Assembly (NCBI GenBank): GCA_902786355.1
Contig: CADABZ010000002.1
Coordinates: forward strand, 112,699-176,698
From: an uncultured Eubacteriales bacterium
GTDB taxonomy: Bacteria > Bacillota > Clostridia > Peptostreptococcales > Anaerovoracaceae
Length of the DNA stretch: 64,000 nt
Reading direction: 5' to 3'
Positions 26,413 to 35,049 of the stretch are shown one piece after another. The notes below the pieces were generated by a model. It was not told the DNA's origin, made no database searches, and saw nothing but the letters and a program-made list of their open reading frames with translations. Position numbers and translations under genes: made by a program. The first letter of the stretch is position 1. Every line of letters starts with the position of its first letter.

Positions 26413-27157
26413 CCTTTATTGAGATCGAATCGATCGCTGATTTCATTGCTTTCTGCATGACTTCTCTGGAATCGTTGTCATACAGATTGCCTTCGAGGAC
26501 GTATACTCCTATGCCCGCATCCGTCTCGATGGCGAAGTAGTATGTGGAACTCTCATATATAGCTGAACCGGTGTCATCTTCAGACCCGGTCGTTGAGATC
26601 AGGAAACCCGGTATATTTCCTGAGTCGAGCTTTTCTCTTTTGACATTTCCTTCTTCACCGGTCTTCCATTTCTTGAACCATGATGCTGCATTCTGGCCGG
26701 GCTTCCTGTTCTTCGCCGGGACGAAGGAATCTTTGTACAGTGACAGATCATAGAGGACTTTTCCATCATCGTTTCTGTATGATGCCGTTATGGAACGTGG
26801 GATCGTAGGGTATTTTCTGTCGTCCTTGCTCCAGGAATAGGAGATGTTATAGGATACATTACCGTCTGCAGGAACACTTACGGTGACATCGTTGACGATA
26901 AGGGCGCCGTCACTGGCGCTGATCTCATCAGCAGCATCTGCATCTGCGTAATTGATCTTGTCCTGTGAGTTGAGAGAGACTGAGTGGAGTAACAGACCAA
27001 TCATTATCACTCCCACAATGAGCTCCTCGACTATCAGGAGCAACAGCTCCTTGCGCCGGAATCTCCTTCCGAAGATCTTCGGCTGTCCCAGACGGGGATT
27101 ATTGTCAAGCTTGCTTATCAGCCTGTTGATTATATTGTCTTTTGTCATTTTGTCCAT
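26399..27157 (-). CDS. membrane-anchored extracytoplasmic protein of unknown function
   Basis: A 252-residue protein. A short basic cytoplasmic segment (residues 1-37, with GRRFRRKE) precedes one membrane helix (about 38-60). The rest lies outside and is beta-rich, with Tyr/Ser/Asp-rich strands and a KWKTGEEGNVKREKL loop; the last 60 residues form an alpha/beta unit. No Cys and no catalytic motif are visible. No clear ribosome site precedes either the first ATG or the one at codon 4. It lies alone on the minus strand between two cell-wall hydrolase-like genes and the MBOAT pair, which suggests an envelope role. No family recognised. Confidence 0.75.
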   Translation of the reverse strand: MDKMTKDNIINRLISKLDNNPRLGQPKIFGRRFRRKELLLLIVEELIVGVIMIGLLLHSVSLNSQDKINYADADAADEISASDGALIVNDVTVSVPADGNVSYNISYSWSKDDRKYPTIPRSITASYRNDDGKVLYDLSLYKDSFVPAKNRKPGQNAASWFKKWKTGEEGNVKREKLDSGNIPGFLISTTGSEDDTGSAIYESSTYYFAIETDAGIGVYVLEGNLYDNDSREVMQKAMKSAIDSISIKEQAA

Positions 27158-27316
27158 TGTTGTCCACTGCGCATCTTAGATGCCGGTTATGGCTTGCCGC
27201 GCAGCACCCCCGATGCTTGAACTGTCCGGCTTTCGAAAACCGCTGGTATATACGATCTGCAGGCATCTGCTAACTCACATATTTTACCAAAATGGGAAGC
27301 AATTACACAATAGCTA

Positions 27317-27325
27317 TGTTATAAT
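27317..27325 (+). promoter_or_regulatory. extended -10 promoter of MBOAT/DHHW operon
   Basis: TGTTATAAT gives a perfect TATAAT (27320-27325) with an upstream TG, 34 bases before the MBOAT start codon. The -35 region is poor (AGCAAT-like), which is usual for extended -10 promoters. The 200-base gap back to 27158 holds no supported gene. Confidence 0.65.
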
Positions 27326-27359
27326 GTTGCAGGTCTAAACTAATGCCAGGGAGTTCTGA

Positions 27360-28784
27360 ATGTTATTTTCCAGCAATACATTTCTGTTTGTTTTTCTGCC
27401 GGCTGTAATAGTCATCTATTATGGACTGCTCAGAAGTTCCAGACTTCTCCAGAACATATTCCTGTGTCTGGCGAGCCTGTTTTTTTATGCCTGGGGCGAG
27501 CCTCGCTTCGTTCTGGTCATGATGCTTTCGATTGCAGTAAACTGGGCAGGCGGGCTTCTGGTCTCATCGGCGATGGCTGCGGGCAAGGCAGACAGGGCAA
27601 AGCTGCTGCTTGGCATCAATATATTCTTCAACCTTCTGATCATATTCATATTCAAATATCTGAATTTCACAGTCGACAATATCAACGCGGCATTCGGAAC
27701 AAGGATCATAGTTCCGGAGATAGCTCTGCCGATCGGGATCTCATTCTTCACATTCCAGGCGATCTCGTATGTTGTTGATGTCTACAGGGGCAACGGAGAG
27801 GCGCAGAAGCACATCCTCAATGTCGGCCTGTACATTTCGTTTTTTCCGCAGCTGATCGCAGGTCCTATAGTAAGATATGAGACTGTTGCAGAACAGATAC
27901 ATAACCGCAGAGAGACGGTCGATGATTTTTGTGACGGGATAAAGCGTTTTATGATCGGTTTCTGCAAAAAGATCCTTATCGCCAACAATCTCGCTCTGGT
28001 AGCAGACAAAGCATATGAACTCGTCGCGGACGGAAGCCTCTCGACAGGCATGGCCTGGCTCGGAGCTATAGCATACACACTGCAGATCTTCTATGATTTT
28101 TCCGGATACTCTGATATGGCTATCGGTCTGGGAAAGATGTTCGGCTTTCATTTTCTGGAGAATTTCGACTATCCTTACATATCGGGATCAGTCACAGAGT
28201 TCTGGCGCAGATGGCACATGTCTCTTGGAACATGGTTCAGAGATTATGTGTACATACCGCTTGGGGGAAGCCGGGTAAAAAGCAGGGCACGCCACATATT
28301 CAACCTTTTCGTAGTATGGCTCTGCACCGGCATATGGCATGGAGCGAACTGGACATTCATACTCTGGGGACTGATGTATTTTGTCCTGCTTGTATTCGAG
28401 CGCTTCTCCGGATTCAGTCAGCTTGAAGGCAGAGGCGCGAATGTCTGCAAATATATATACACGATGTTTTTTGTGATCATGGGATGGATACTGTTCCGGG
28501 CTGATGACCTTCAGACAGCGGCTGCGTATATGAAGGCCTGCTTCGGTGCAGGAGGCGCACCTCTTCTGGACAGCAGTTTTATCGAATACGCGCGGCAGAA
28601 CATCTCCTATCTGGCAGCAGGAATACTGTTCTCCGTGCCGGTCGCACCAGCGCTCCGGAAGAAGATAAAACCATCGCTTGTTACAGATATTATTTATATA
28701 TTCTGCCTTACAGCGCTTTTCCTTGCATCGATATCCTTCCTGGTCAAGGGCAGCTATAATCCGTTCATCTACTTCAACTTCTAG
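27360..28784 (+). CDS. MBOAT-family O-acyltransferase (AlgI/DltB-like)
   Basis: A 474-residue integral membrane enzyme with about 10-12 hydrophobic helices. Family signatures: FFYAWGEPRF in the N-terminal part, PIGISFFTFQAISY, a FFPQLIAGPIVRY loop, FWRRWHMSLGTWFRDYVYIPLGGS, and CTGIWHGANWTFILWG with the catalytic His. MBOAT proteins move acyl groups, usually acetyl, across the membrane to extracellular polymers. The next gene encodes the DHHW/AlgJ-type partner 10 bases away, so the pair probably acetylates a surface glycan made by the clusters downstream. A second, diverged MBOAT lies at 54017. The ribosome site is GGGAG. Confidence 0.93.
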   Translation: MLFSSNTFLFVFLPAVIVIYYGLLRSSRLLQNIFLCLASLFFYAWGEPRFVLVMMLSIAVNWAGGLLVSSAMAAGKADRAKLLLGINIFFNLLIIFIFKYLNFTVDNINAAFGTRIIVPEIALPIGISFFTFQAISYVVDVYRGNGEAQKHILNVGLYISFFPQLIAGPIVRYETVAEQIHNRRETVDDFCDGIKRFMIGFCKKILIANNLALVADKAYELVADGSLSTGMAWLGAIAYTLQIFYDFSGYSDMAIGLGKMFGFHFLENFDYPYISGSVTEFWRRWHMSLGTWFRDYVYIPLGGSRVKSRARHIFNLFVVWLCTGIWHGANWTFILWGLMYFVLLVFERFSGFSQLEGRGANVCKYIYTMFFVIMGWILFRADDLQTAAAYMKACFGAGGAPLLDSSFIEYARQNISYLAAGILFSVPVAPALRKKIKPSLVTDIIYIFCLTALFLASISFLVKGSYNPFIYFNF

Positions 28785-28794
28785 GAGGAGACCA

Positions 28795-29976
28795 ATGAAG
28801 AAGACAGGTAAAATACTGATCGCTGCGGTCTTCCTTATGATCATATTCCTCTTCGGAAGCACGACAGTAATCAAGGCAAAAAGCGATATCGCAGAAGCGC
28901 TCAGAAATGATTCGCTGACGGAGATACCTTCAGCGATAGATGCAGCGCTTACTGAGAATTTCAAGAGCCGCGGCAACTGGATCAATCTCAACGGCCTCTT
29001 CCAGAAGATGGCCGGAGTGACGATAATCAGGGATGCCGGGGATATTGATGTGTATAAAATGTCTAACGGACAGCTCACATACGCCTATCCTGACAATGAC
29101 ATGACATATGCTGCAGAGAAGACTATTGAGCTGAGCCGGTTTGCCAGAGAGAACGGCGCAGACTTCCTTTACGTTCAGCTCCCTTGCAAGGCTTATTCAG
29201 ATGAACTCATGCCGCCGGGAACTCACACATACGGCAATGCCGATTCGGATGAAATCATTTCCGCGCTCGAGGACAAGGACGTGGCGGTGCTCGATCTCAG
29301 AAAGGAGATAGAGAAAGCAGGCTTCAGTATTCCGGAGCTTTTCTTCAACACAGATCACCACTGGAGACCGCGGACTGCGCTCTGGGCGGCAGGCATCATA
29401 TCCGGCAGACTGTCAGAGGCTGTCGATGGATACGACTATGATCCTTCTATATATGATACGGAAAGGTATGAGAGTACTCTGTATAAGGACTGGTTTGTCG
29501 GATCTCTCGGAAGGAGGACAGGCAGATTCTTCGGGGGCACTGACGATTTCGAGACACTGATCCCGAAATTCGATACGGACTTCCATGTGTACACACAATC
29601 GCAGACAGACGGAAAAGAGAGAGACAGAGAGGGTCCTTTTGCCGACTCGCTGATGGCACTCGGATATCTCGACGAGAAAGACTATTTCAGCGACATGACA
29701 TATTTTACATACATGGGCAACGAGTACAGGCTCAGCACGGTGACTAACAGAAAAGCGCCGAATAACCGAAAGATCCTGCTTCTCAGGGATTCGTTCTCGT
29801 GCACCCTGCTGCCGTACCTGTCGCTTTCAGCCGGCGAGATCACCGCAATCGATATGCGCTACTACAGCGACCTGAAGCTCAGAGATTATATACGGGAAAA
29901 TGACTTCGATGCTGTCGTTGTCGCATACAATCCGAGCATGTTCAGAGAGGACGGCGCCTTCGATTTCGACAGATAG
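28795..29976 (+). CDS. DHHW-family SGNH-like partner of MBOAT acetyltransferase
   Basis: A 393-residue protein with an N-terminal signal anchor (about residues 6-25) and an extracytoplasmic alpha/beta domain. ATG 28795 is chosen over upstream frames because AGGAGGAG sits 4 bases before it and a signal anchor follows. Key motifs are NTDHHWRP (the DHHW signature) and LLLRDSFS near the C terminus, an SGNH block I-like Ser. Proteins such as AlgJ/AlgX and PatB use this fold to place acetyl groups on polysaccharides. Gene order with the MBOAT enzyme supports a two-part O-acetylation machine. Confidence 0.9.
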   Translation: MKKTGKILIAAVFLMIIFLFGSTTVIKAKSDIAEALRNDSLTEIPSAIDAALTENFKSRGNWINLNGLFQKMAGVTIIRDAGDIDVYKMSNGQLTYAYPDNDMTYAAEKTIELSRFARENGADFLYVQLPCKAYSDELMPPGTHTYGNADSDEIISALEDKDVAVLDLRKEIEKAGFSIPELFFNTDHHWRPRTALWAAGIISGRLSEAVDGYDYDPSIYDTERYESTLYKDWFVGSLGRRTGRFFGGTDDFETLIPKFDTDFHVYTQSQTDGKERDREGPFADSLMALGYLDEKDYFSDMTYFTYMGNEYRLSTVTNRKAPNNRKILLLRDSFSCTLLPYLSLSAGEITAIDMRYYSDLKLRDYIRENDFDAVVVAYNPSMFREDGAFDFDR

Positions 29977-30016
29977 GCTGAAGCATAATTTTCAGTAAAT
30001 CTTCAGATTCTTATTG

Positions 30017-30046
30017 TTGAGAAAAAGCCTCTCTATATGCTAAAAT
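30017..30046 (+). promoter_or_regulatory. promoter of second NlpC/P60-like gene
   Basis: TTGAGA (30017-30022), an 18-base spacer, and TAAAAT (30041-30046) preceded by TGC, i.e. an extended -10. It lies 48 bases upstream of the start codon. Confidence 0.65.
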
Positions 30047-30094
30047 TTATGGAGTTCCATTTAACGCAGATGCAGGATAATCAGGGAAAGGATC

Positions 30095-31513
30095 ATGATG
30101 AGAAAGAGATATATCACCCTTCTGGCTGCGCTGTGTCTGGTCCTTATAACAGGACTTCAGATGGCTTATGCAGAGGATGAACTTGATTTCACCATTGATA
30201 ATACGAGGATCGTGACCGGCGACAGGGGTGCTACATATATCGAGGGATCGGTCGACAAGGCGAAAGGGCAGACACTTCAGGTCAGGCTTGGTCTTCGCGT
30301 GATCGCGGAGAAAGTCATGCCGGAGTCGGGCACTGCTGAGACCTTCAGGATCAAGATCCCTGAGAAGTATATAAGTGAGCACAGACTCAGCGTATTCAAC
30401 TTCCTCGAGAAGAACTCCGAGGGCGTCACGACAGGCAAGGACAGAGTCGAGATAAGCTGTGTAGAGAGGGAAGATCAGGAGATCAAAGTCGGCGAGAAAG
30501 AATACAGCCTTACTTATCCCGGCGAGGATACGGATCTCAATGCCAAGGCCTCTTCGGGAGAGGAACTCATCTACTCGTCAAGCAATCCGGAAGTAGCTAC
30601 AGTCGATGAGGATGGAAAGATAGTCACCTCCGGAGGCGGGGATGCGACCATCACTGTCAGGCAGATAGGCAATAGCCAGTATGGCGAAGCGGAGAAGAAG
30701 GTCAAGGTCTCTGTTGAGGAGCTGGATGCATATACGATCACATACCATTCCTCTGCTGATGACGGCGATGAAGAGATCAAGCAGATCGTCGCTACAGAAG
30801 ACACAGTCAACCTCGATGAGAATCCTTTCATCAACGGCGATCATCAGTTCCTCGGATGGGCAAGATCCGATGATGGACTCGTAGAATTTGACGACTCTGA
30901 GCAGGTCAGTGAGCTCGGTGAGACAGGAGACAATGTTGACCTGTATGCTGTATGGACGGGTGACGGAGCCAGAGCAGCTGTCGCATGGGCCTGCAAGATA
31001 GCCGCAGATGATTCTTTCACTTACGGACAGAAACCTGAGACAAGCAGCATGGGCTGCTACTTCTGCGGTACTAATCAGAGACTGAAACCATCCGGATTCG
31101 AGAAGACCTATGTGTGCCTCACATTTGTCACAGCGGCCTTCGCTCACGGTGCGGAAGACCCTGAGATGATGAGAGACTGCAGCAGCGGCAGAGACGCAGT
31201 TGTCTGCAATGACGACAACTTCTACAAGTATTCCTGCTGGAAGAAGGTCGGATACTGCAGCGACATGACGATAGACGACATGCTGCCGGGAGATGTCATC
31301 AGCTGGTACAACGAAGATGGCTATGATAACGGACACGTTGCTATCTATGCCGGCAACAACATGATCGTTGACGCCGAAGGTATCGACGCATGCTGGAGCC
31401 CTGAGTCGATCGCTCTCAGGAGCAACGAGGGAAACTATGCACTCCGCGATGCAGCCAACCATCACGGCCGCAGCTACGTAATGAGATATGTAGGACCGAA
31501 TGCCGGAAAGTAA
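30095..31513 (+). CDS. secreted NlpC/P60-like hydrolase with Big_2-like and InlB-type repeats
   Basis: A 472-residue exported protein with a signal peptide (about residues 1-27, AYA-ED). Order: an N-terminal beta domain (28-130), a bacterial Ig-like Big_2 unit (about 135-205, with YSSSNPEVATVDEDG), an InlB-type B repeat (about 208-288, with FLGWARSDDG and YAVWTG), and a C-terminal catalytic domain (about 290-472). That domain matches the one at 25800-26323 closely: AADDSFTYG.KP, GCYFCGTN, TYVCLTF with Cys341, and GHVAIYAG with His414. It probably cuts peptidoglycan or a related wall amide. It has its own promoter and terminator. ATG codons at 30095 and 30098 are both possible starts. Confidence 0.87.
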   Translation: MMRKRYITLLAALCLVLITGLQMAYAEDELDFTIDNTRIVTGDRGATYIEGSVDKAKGQTLQVRLGLRVIAEKVMPESGTAETFRIKIPEKYISEHRLSVFNFLEKNSEGVTTGKDRVEISCVEREDQEIKVGEKEYSLTYPGEDTDLNAKASSGEELIYSSSNPEVATVDEDGKIVTSGGGDATITVRQIGNSQYGEAEKKVKVSVEELDAYTITYHSSADDGDEEIKQIVATEDTVNLDENPFINGDHQFLGWARSDDGLVEFDDSEQVSELGETGDNVDLYAVWTGDGARAAVAWACKIAADDSFTYGQKPETSSMGCYFCGTNQRLKPSGFEKTYVCLTFVTAAFAHGAEDPEMMRDCSSGRDAVVCNDDNFYKYSCWKKVGYCSDMTIDDMLPGDVISWYNEDGYDNGHVAIYAGNNMIVDAEGIDACWSPESIALRSNEGNYALRDAANHHGRSYVMRYVGPNAGK

Positions 31514-31544
31514 TCGGACAGATGACGGAAATCATGATATAAAG

Positions 31545-31580
31545 AACTCCGACGAGAGATAAAGCTCGCCGGAGTTTTTA
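31545..31580 (+). terminator. Rho-independent terminator
   Basis: AACTCCGACGAG (31545-31556) pairs with CTCGCCGGAGTT (31565-31576) with one A-C mismatch, followed by TTTTTA. It ends the hydrolase transcript. Confidence 0.85.
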
Positions 31581-31643
31581 TATTCCGCTAAATCATAGCG
31601 GGAGATTTTGTTGAAATATCAAAGAAAATGTTAATTGGTGTTG

Positions 31644-31649
31644 TATAAT
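31644..31649 (+). promoter_or_regulatory. possible promoter -10 of the glycan operon
   Basis: TATAAT at 31644-31649, 56 bases before the start codon of the first glycosyltransferase gene, in an AT-rich stretch. No good -35 element is visible at the right distance, so confidence is limited. Confidence 0.4.
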
Positions 31650-31704
31650 AATTAATAATCACAAACTATCTGCCTACTAGCGATTCGACAGGACATGGTG
31701 AGAT

Positions 31705-32673
31705 ATGGACAAGATAGCAGTTCTGATTCCATGCTTCAATGAAGCTGCAACTATAGAAAAGGTAGTAAGGGATTTTCGTGCTGCTTTGCCCGAAAGTGTT
31801 ATCTATGTATATGATAACAACTCGACTGACGGGACACCTGAGATAGCGGAAAAAGCTGGTGCTATCGTAAGGCATGAATACCAGCAGGGCAAGGGCAATG
31901 TGATCAGAAGGATGTTCCGTGAGATCGAAGCAGAATGCTACATCATGGCGGATGGGGACGATACATATCCTGCCGAACATGCCCGTGAAATGGCAGATGC
32001 AGTACTTATCAGAAAAGCGGACATGGTGGTGGGAGACAGATTGTCATCTACTTACTTTTCTGAAAACAAGAGACCTTTTCATAATTTCGGAAACTCGTTA
32101 GTACGGTCAAGCATCAATGCTCTGTTCAAGAGCAGGATCAAAGACATAATGACCGGCTATCGGGCTTTCAGCTATCAGTTCGTCAAAACTTTTCCGGTGA
32201 TCTCGCAGGGCTTTGAGATCGAGACCGAGATGACCATCCATGCTGTAGACAAGAATTTGTTTATAGAAAATGTGGTGGTAGACTATCGCGATCGACCTCA
32301 TGGCAGCGAATCCAAGCTCAATACTTTTTCTGATGGTTTTAAAGTGCTGAAGACCATAGTCAGATTATGGAAGAATTATAAACCATTAGCTTTCTTCTCG
32401 GCACTTGCCATTATTCTTCTTTTACTTAGCACGTTTTTCTTCATCCCGGTGTTTGCAGCCTATCTGAAAACGGGACTGGTAAGCAGGATCCCGACCCTGA
32501 TAGTATGCGGGTTTACAGTAATGGCGGCAATACAATCATTCTTCTCCGGACTTATTCTGGACTCTATCAACCAGAAACACAGACAGGATTTTGAGATCGA
32601 TCTGATAAATGTGTCAGACCGGTATGAACAGAATAAAAATACAGATGTGTCAGACAGGCATGGCCGCAACTGA
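31705..32673 (+). CDS. GT2 glycosyltransferase with C-terminal membrane helices (GtrB/DPM-like)
   Basis: A 322-residue protein. The catalytic GT-A domain (residues 1-215) has IPCFNEAATIEKV at the N terminus, DNNSTDGT, and ADGDDTYP in place of the metal-binding DxD. Two membrane helices (about 230-255 and 263-290) follow. Enzymes of this type move a sugar from a nucleotide donor to undecaprenyl phosphate. The next gene encodes a GtrA-like flippase, so the two probably make and flip a lipid-linked sugar for the GT-C enzymes downstream. The C-terminal polar tail contains a short near-repeat, NVSDRYEQN and DVSDRHGRN. Confidence 0.9.
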   Translation: MDKIAVLIPCFNEAATIEKVVRDFRAALPESVIYVYDNNSTDGTPEIAEKAGAIVRHEYQQGKGNVIRRMFREIEAECYIMADGDDTYPAEHAREMADAVLIRKADMVVGDRLSSTYFSENKRPFHNFGNSLVRSSINALFKSRIKDIMTGYRAFSYQFVKTFPVISQGFEIETEMTIHAVDKNLFIENVVVDYRDRPHGSESKLNTFSDGFKVLKTIVRLWKNYKPLAFFSALAIILLLLSTFFFIPVFAAYLKTGLVSRIPTLIVCGFTVMAAIQSFFSGLILDSINQKHRQDFEIDLINVSDRYEQNKNTDVSDRHGRN

Positions 32674-32695
32674 CATATTGATCACTCAGATAATC

Positions 32696-33151
32696 ATGGA
32701 TGAAATGGATATATTCGACAGAATCATGAGGCTCCCTTTGCTTAGGCTTTTTGAGCCGTTTTACAGAGCGCACAGGGAAGTCCTGCTGTATCTTTTCTTC
32801 GGAGGGCTGTCCTTTGTTCTGAATATAGCGCTGTTCGTCATTCTGAACGGCTTACTGCATATCAATGAACTTATCGCGAATGTGTTCTGCTGGATCGCCT
32901 GCGTTCTGTTTCAGTACGTGACCAACAAGACATGGGTGTTTGACGGAAAGACAGGCAGCACGAAGGAGCTTTTAAAACAGATGAGTTCATTCTTCGGGGG
33001 AAGGCTTTTTACCCTTGGGGTCGAAGAGGCGATCCTTGCAGTATTCATTACATGGCTTGGCTTCAACAACGTGACAGTTAAGATCGCTGCGCAGATAGCG
33101 GTCATCGTTCTGAACTACATAATCAGCAAGCTGGTAGTCTTCAGGAAATAA
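32696..33151 (+). CDS. GtrA-family membrane protein (lipid-linked sugar flippase)
   Basis: A 151-residue protein with four membrane helices (starting at LLYLFFGGLSFVLNIALF) and the GtrA signatures F.Y..NK.WVF and a final NYIISKLVVFRK. GtrA proteins are thought to flip undecaprenyl-phosphate-linked sugars. The ATG at 32696 places the usual short cytosolic lead before helix 1. Earlier in-frame starts exist (32660, and one overlapping the preceding gene at 32609), and ribosome sites are weak for all, so the exact start is uncertain. It pairs with the upstream GT2. Confidence 0.87.
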   Translation: MDEMDIFDRIMRLPLLRLFEPFYRAHREVLLYLFFGGLSFVLNIALFVILNGLLHINELIANVFCWIACVLFQYVTNKTWVFDGKTGSTKELLKQMSSFFGGRLFTLGVEEAILAVFITWLGFNNVTVKIAAQIAVIVLNYIISKLVVFRK

Positions 33152-33171
33152 CAGACTGAGCTCTTCGGAAA

Positions 33172-35007
33172 ATGGCAGTAAAACACAGAGAAACAGAACA
33201 AAAGAATAAGATATGGGAAACGATATTGGCATGCCTTCTGGCCGCGATGATGGTCTGCGGTCTGTTCATGTCACTCCTTCCTAAGCAGATTTCGATAACA
33301 GGACCGGCAAAAGAGCATCTGGCAGAGATCGTCATAGCTTTTGCTCTTGCCCTTGTTGCGTTTCGGGTTCTTATCAAAGCTCTTTTCAGGAAAGCTGATA
33401 GTCTGAGCAGCGCCGGGATAGGTGCCGAAGGAAAGACTGCTGACGGCCCGCCGGCATTTATGAGGTCATGGAAAAAAACATCTCTTGTGATTTTTGCGTG
33501 CTGGCTGCCATATCTGGTGATCTGCTATCCGGCAGTCACGAGGGACTATGACTATTTCTGGCAGCTGCTGATGGGCACGGGCGTGTTCCCTCTGTCGAAT
33601 CACCACCCAGTACTAAGCAGTCTGGTGATCGGCCTGCTGTACAGGACCGGTGCTGCGATAGGCGGCGCTTCATTCGGTCTTGCGTTCAGTATGTTCGCGC
33701 AGGCGATATTTCTGGCGGCGGCAGCCGGCTTCAGCCTTAGTTATATCTGTTCAGTTAACCGCGTCAGAAGAAAACCTGCGATAGCGATGCTTATGCTGAT
33801 CTGCTTCAGTCCGGTGTTTCCCGGACACGCAATGTTTCTGGTGAAGGATACTGTATTCACGGCTTTGGGGATATTCTTCTTCACGATGTGCTATATGCGT
33901 ATCAACAGCATCACACAGAAGAAGCCTGCTGCGGTTATCGCGTCGTATCCTTTTATCGTAGTTACTGGGTTATGTTTCTCTCTGTACAGAAACGGAACCA
34001 GACCAGTAACGCTTATGATGTTTGCAGTGCTGCTCTTCGTAGAAATCAGAAACAGAGATAATGGAGATACAGACCGCGGATATCTGGTGAAATGGGGGGC
34101 TGCACTTATAGCTTTTCTGATGATGCTGCTGCTGTGGAACGCGTGCCTTTCTGCAAAGGATGTATATCCGACAGACAAGAGAGAAGCTCTGGCAATGCCG
34201 ACAAGGCAGATCATACGTACCATACAGCTGCATCCGGAGGCGCTGACAGGTGAAGCTGAAGCAGTACTCAATACGGCATATCAGAAAAAGCTGTCAGAGG
34301 GGCTCACTATCCCTGAGATCATCGGGAAATACGATGACATGAATGCTGATTACATCAAGATCGATTTTGTCAATGACGAGGGTTTCCTGCCGCGATATTT
34401 AAAACTATGGATATCAATGGGTCTTGATCATCCGGACTCGTATATAGACGCTTTTCTCAGAGGCACGGACGGCTACTGGTATCCATTCAAAAATCCGCAT
34501 ATTGAAGCGCAGGGCAGAATAATACACACGGTCTGCACAACTTCTCCGGATGAAGATTTTGCCAATGAAAGAATGCGGCAGCGCCAGTTCAAAACACTGT
34601 TCGTTCCGACAGTAATGTCTCTGGAGCATGCAGGGATAGACACTGAACAGACCTTCGAGGATCTGTTCCCTCAGTATCCGTGGCTTGAAGAGCTTATGAA
34701 TGTAAAACCGGCATTTCCGAAGGCAAGAGCATCTTTTGGCGAAATGCTGGCGGCGCTTGAGAATGTACCATTTCTTTCGATGCTGCTCGCGCCGGGAACA
34801 TATCTGTGGATAATGCTCATATGCTTTGCATATATGTTTTCCAGAAGAAAAAACGGCCGTCATCTCTGGCCGATTCTGATGATCGCTGCTATAGCGTGGC
34901 TCTCCCCTGTCAATGGGTATACAAGATATGTCCTGCTGATAGAGATCTATTCTATCCTGCTGACAGGGATGTGCTTTTCAGAGGAATCAACTGAGAGATA
35001 TAGTTAA
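33172..35007 (+). CDS. multi-spanning GT-C-like membrane protein (DUF6020-like)
   Basis: A 611-residue protein with about a dozen hydrophobic segments. It contains YPAVTRDYDYFWQ and LSNHHPVLSSLVIGLL, with the conserved acidic and NHHP residues in the first external loop, a pattern I associate with DUF6020-type putative GT-C enzymes. A long soluble stretch (about residues 330-520) lies between the helical bundles. It probably transfers a lipid-linked sugar to a polymer or protein outside the cell. It follows the GtrB/GtrA pair and precedes another GT-C-like gene. Confidence 0.78.
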   Translation: MAVKHRETEQKNKIWETILACLLAAMMVCGLFMSLLPKQISITGPAKEHLAEIVIAFALALVAFRVLIKALFRKADSLSSAGIGAEGKTADGPPAFMRSWKKTSLVIFACWLPYLVICYPAVTRDYDYFWQLLMGTGVFPLSNHHPVLSSLVIGLLYRTGAAIGGASFGLAFSMFAQAIFLAAAAGFSLSYICSVNRVRRKPAIAMLMLICFSPVFPGHAMFLVKDTVFTALGIFFFTMCYMRINSITQKKPAAVIASYPFIVVTGLCFSLYRNGTRPVTLMMFAVLLFVEIRNRDNGDTDRGYLVKWGAALIAFLMMLLLWNACLSAKDVYPTDKREALAMPTRQIIRTIQLHPEALTGEAEAVLNTAYQKKLSEGLTIPEIIGKYDDMNADYIKIDFVNDEGFLPRYLKLWISMGLDHPDSYIDAFLRGTDGYWYPFKNPHIEAQGRIIHTVCTTSPDEDFANERMRQRQFKTLFVPTVMSLEHAGIDTEQTFEDLFPQYPWLEELMNVKPAFPKARASFGEMLAALENVPFLSMLLAPGTYLWIMLICFAYMFSRRKNGRHLWPILMIAAIAWLSPVNGYTRYVLLIEIYSILLTGMCFSEESTERYS

Positions 35008-35049
35008 CTGTAAGCGCCAAAGCGCCCGGGCAGGAACAGGAACGATCAA

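Noticed and set aside
28188-29078. 296-codon open frame on the minus strand
   Set aside because: Antisense to the end of the MBOAT gene and the start of the DHHW gene; no ribosome site or family motif.
30578-31465. 295-codon open frame on the minus strand
   Set aside because: Antisense shadow of the NlpC/P60-like gene, which has signal peptide, repeats and catalytic motifs.
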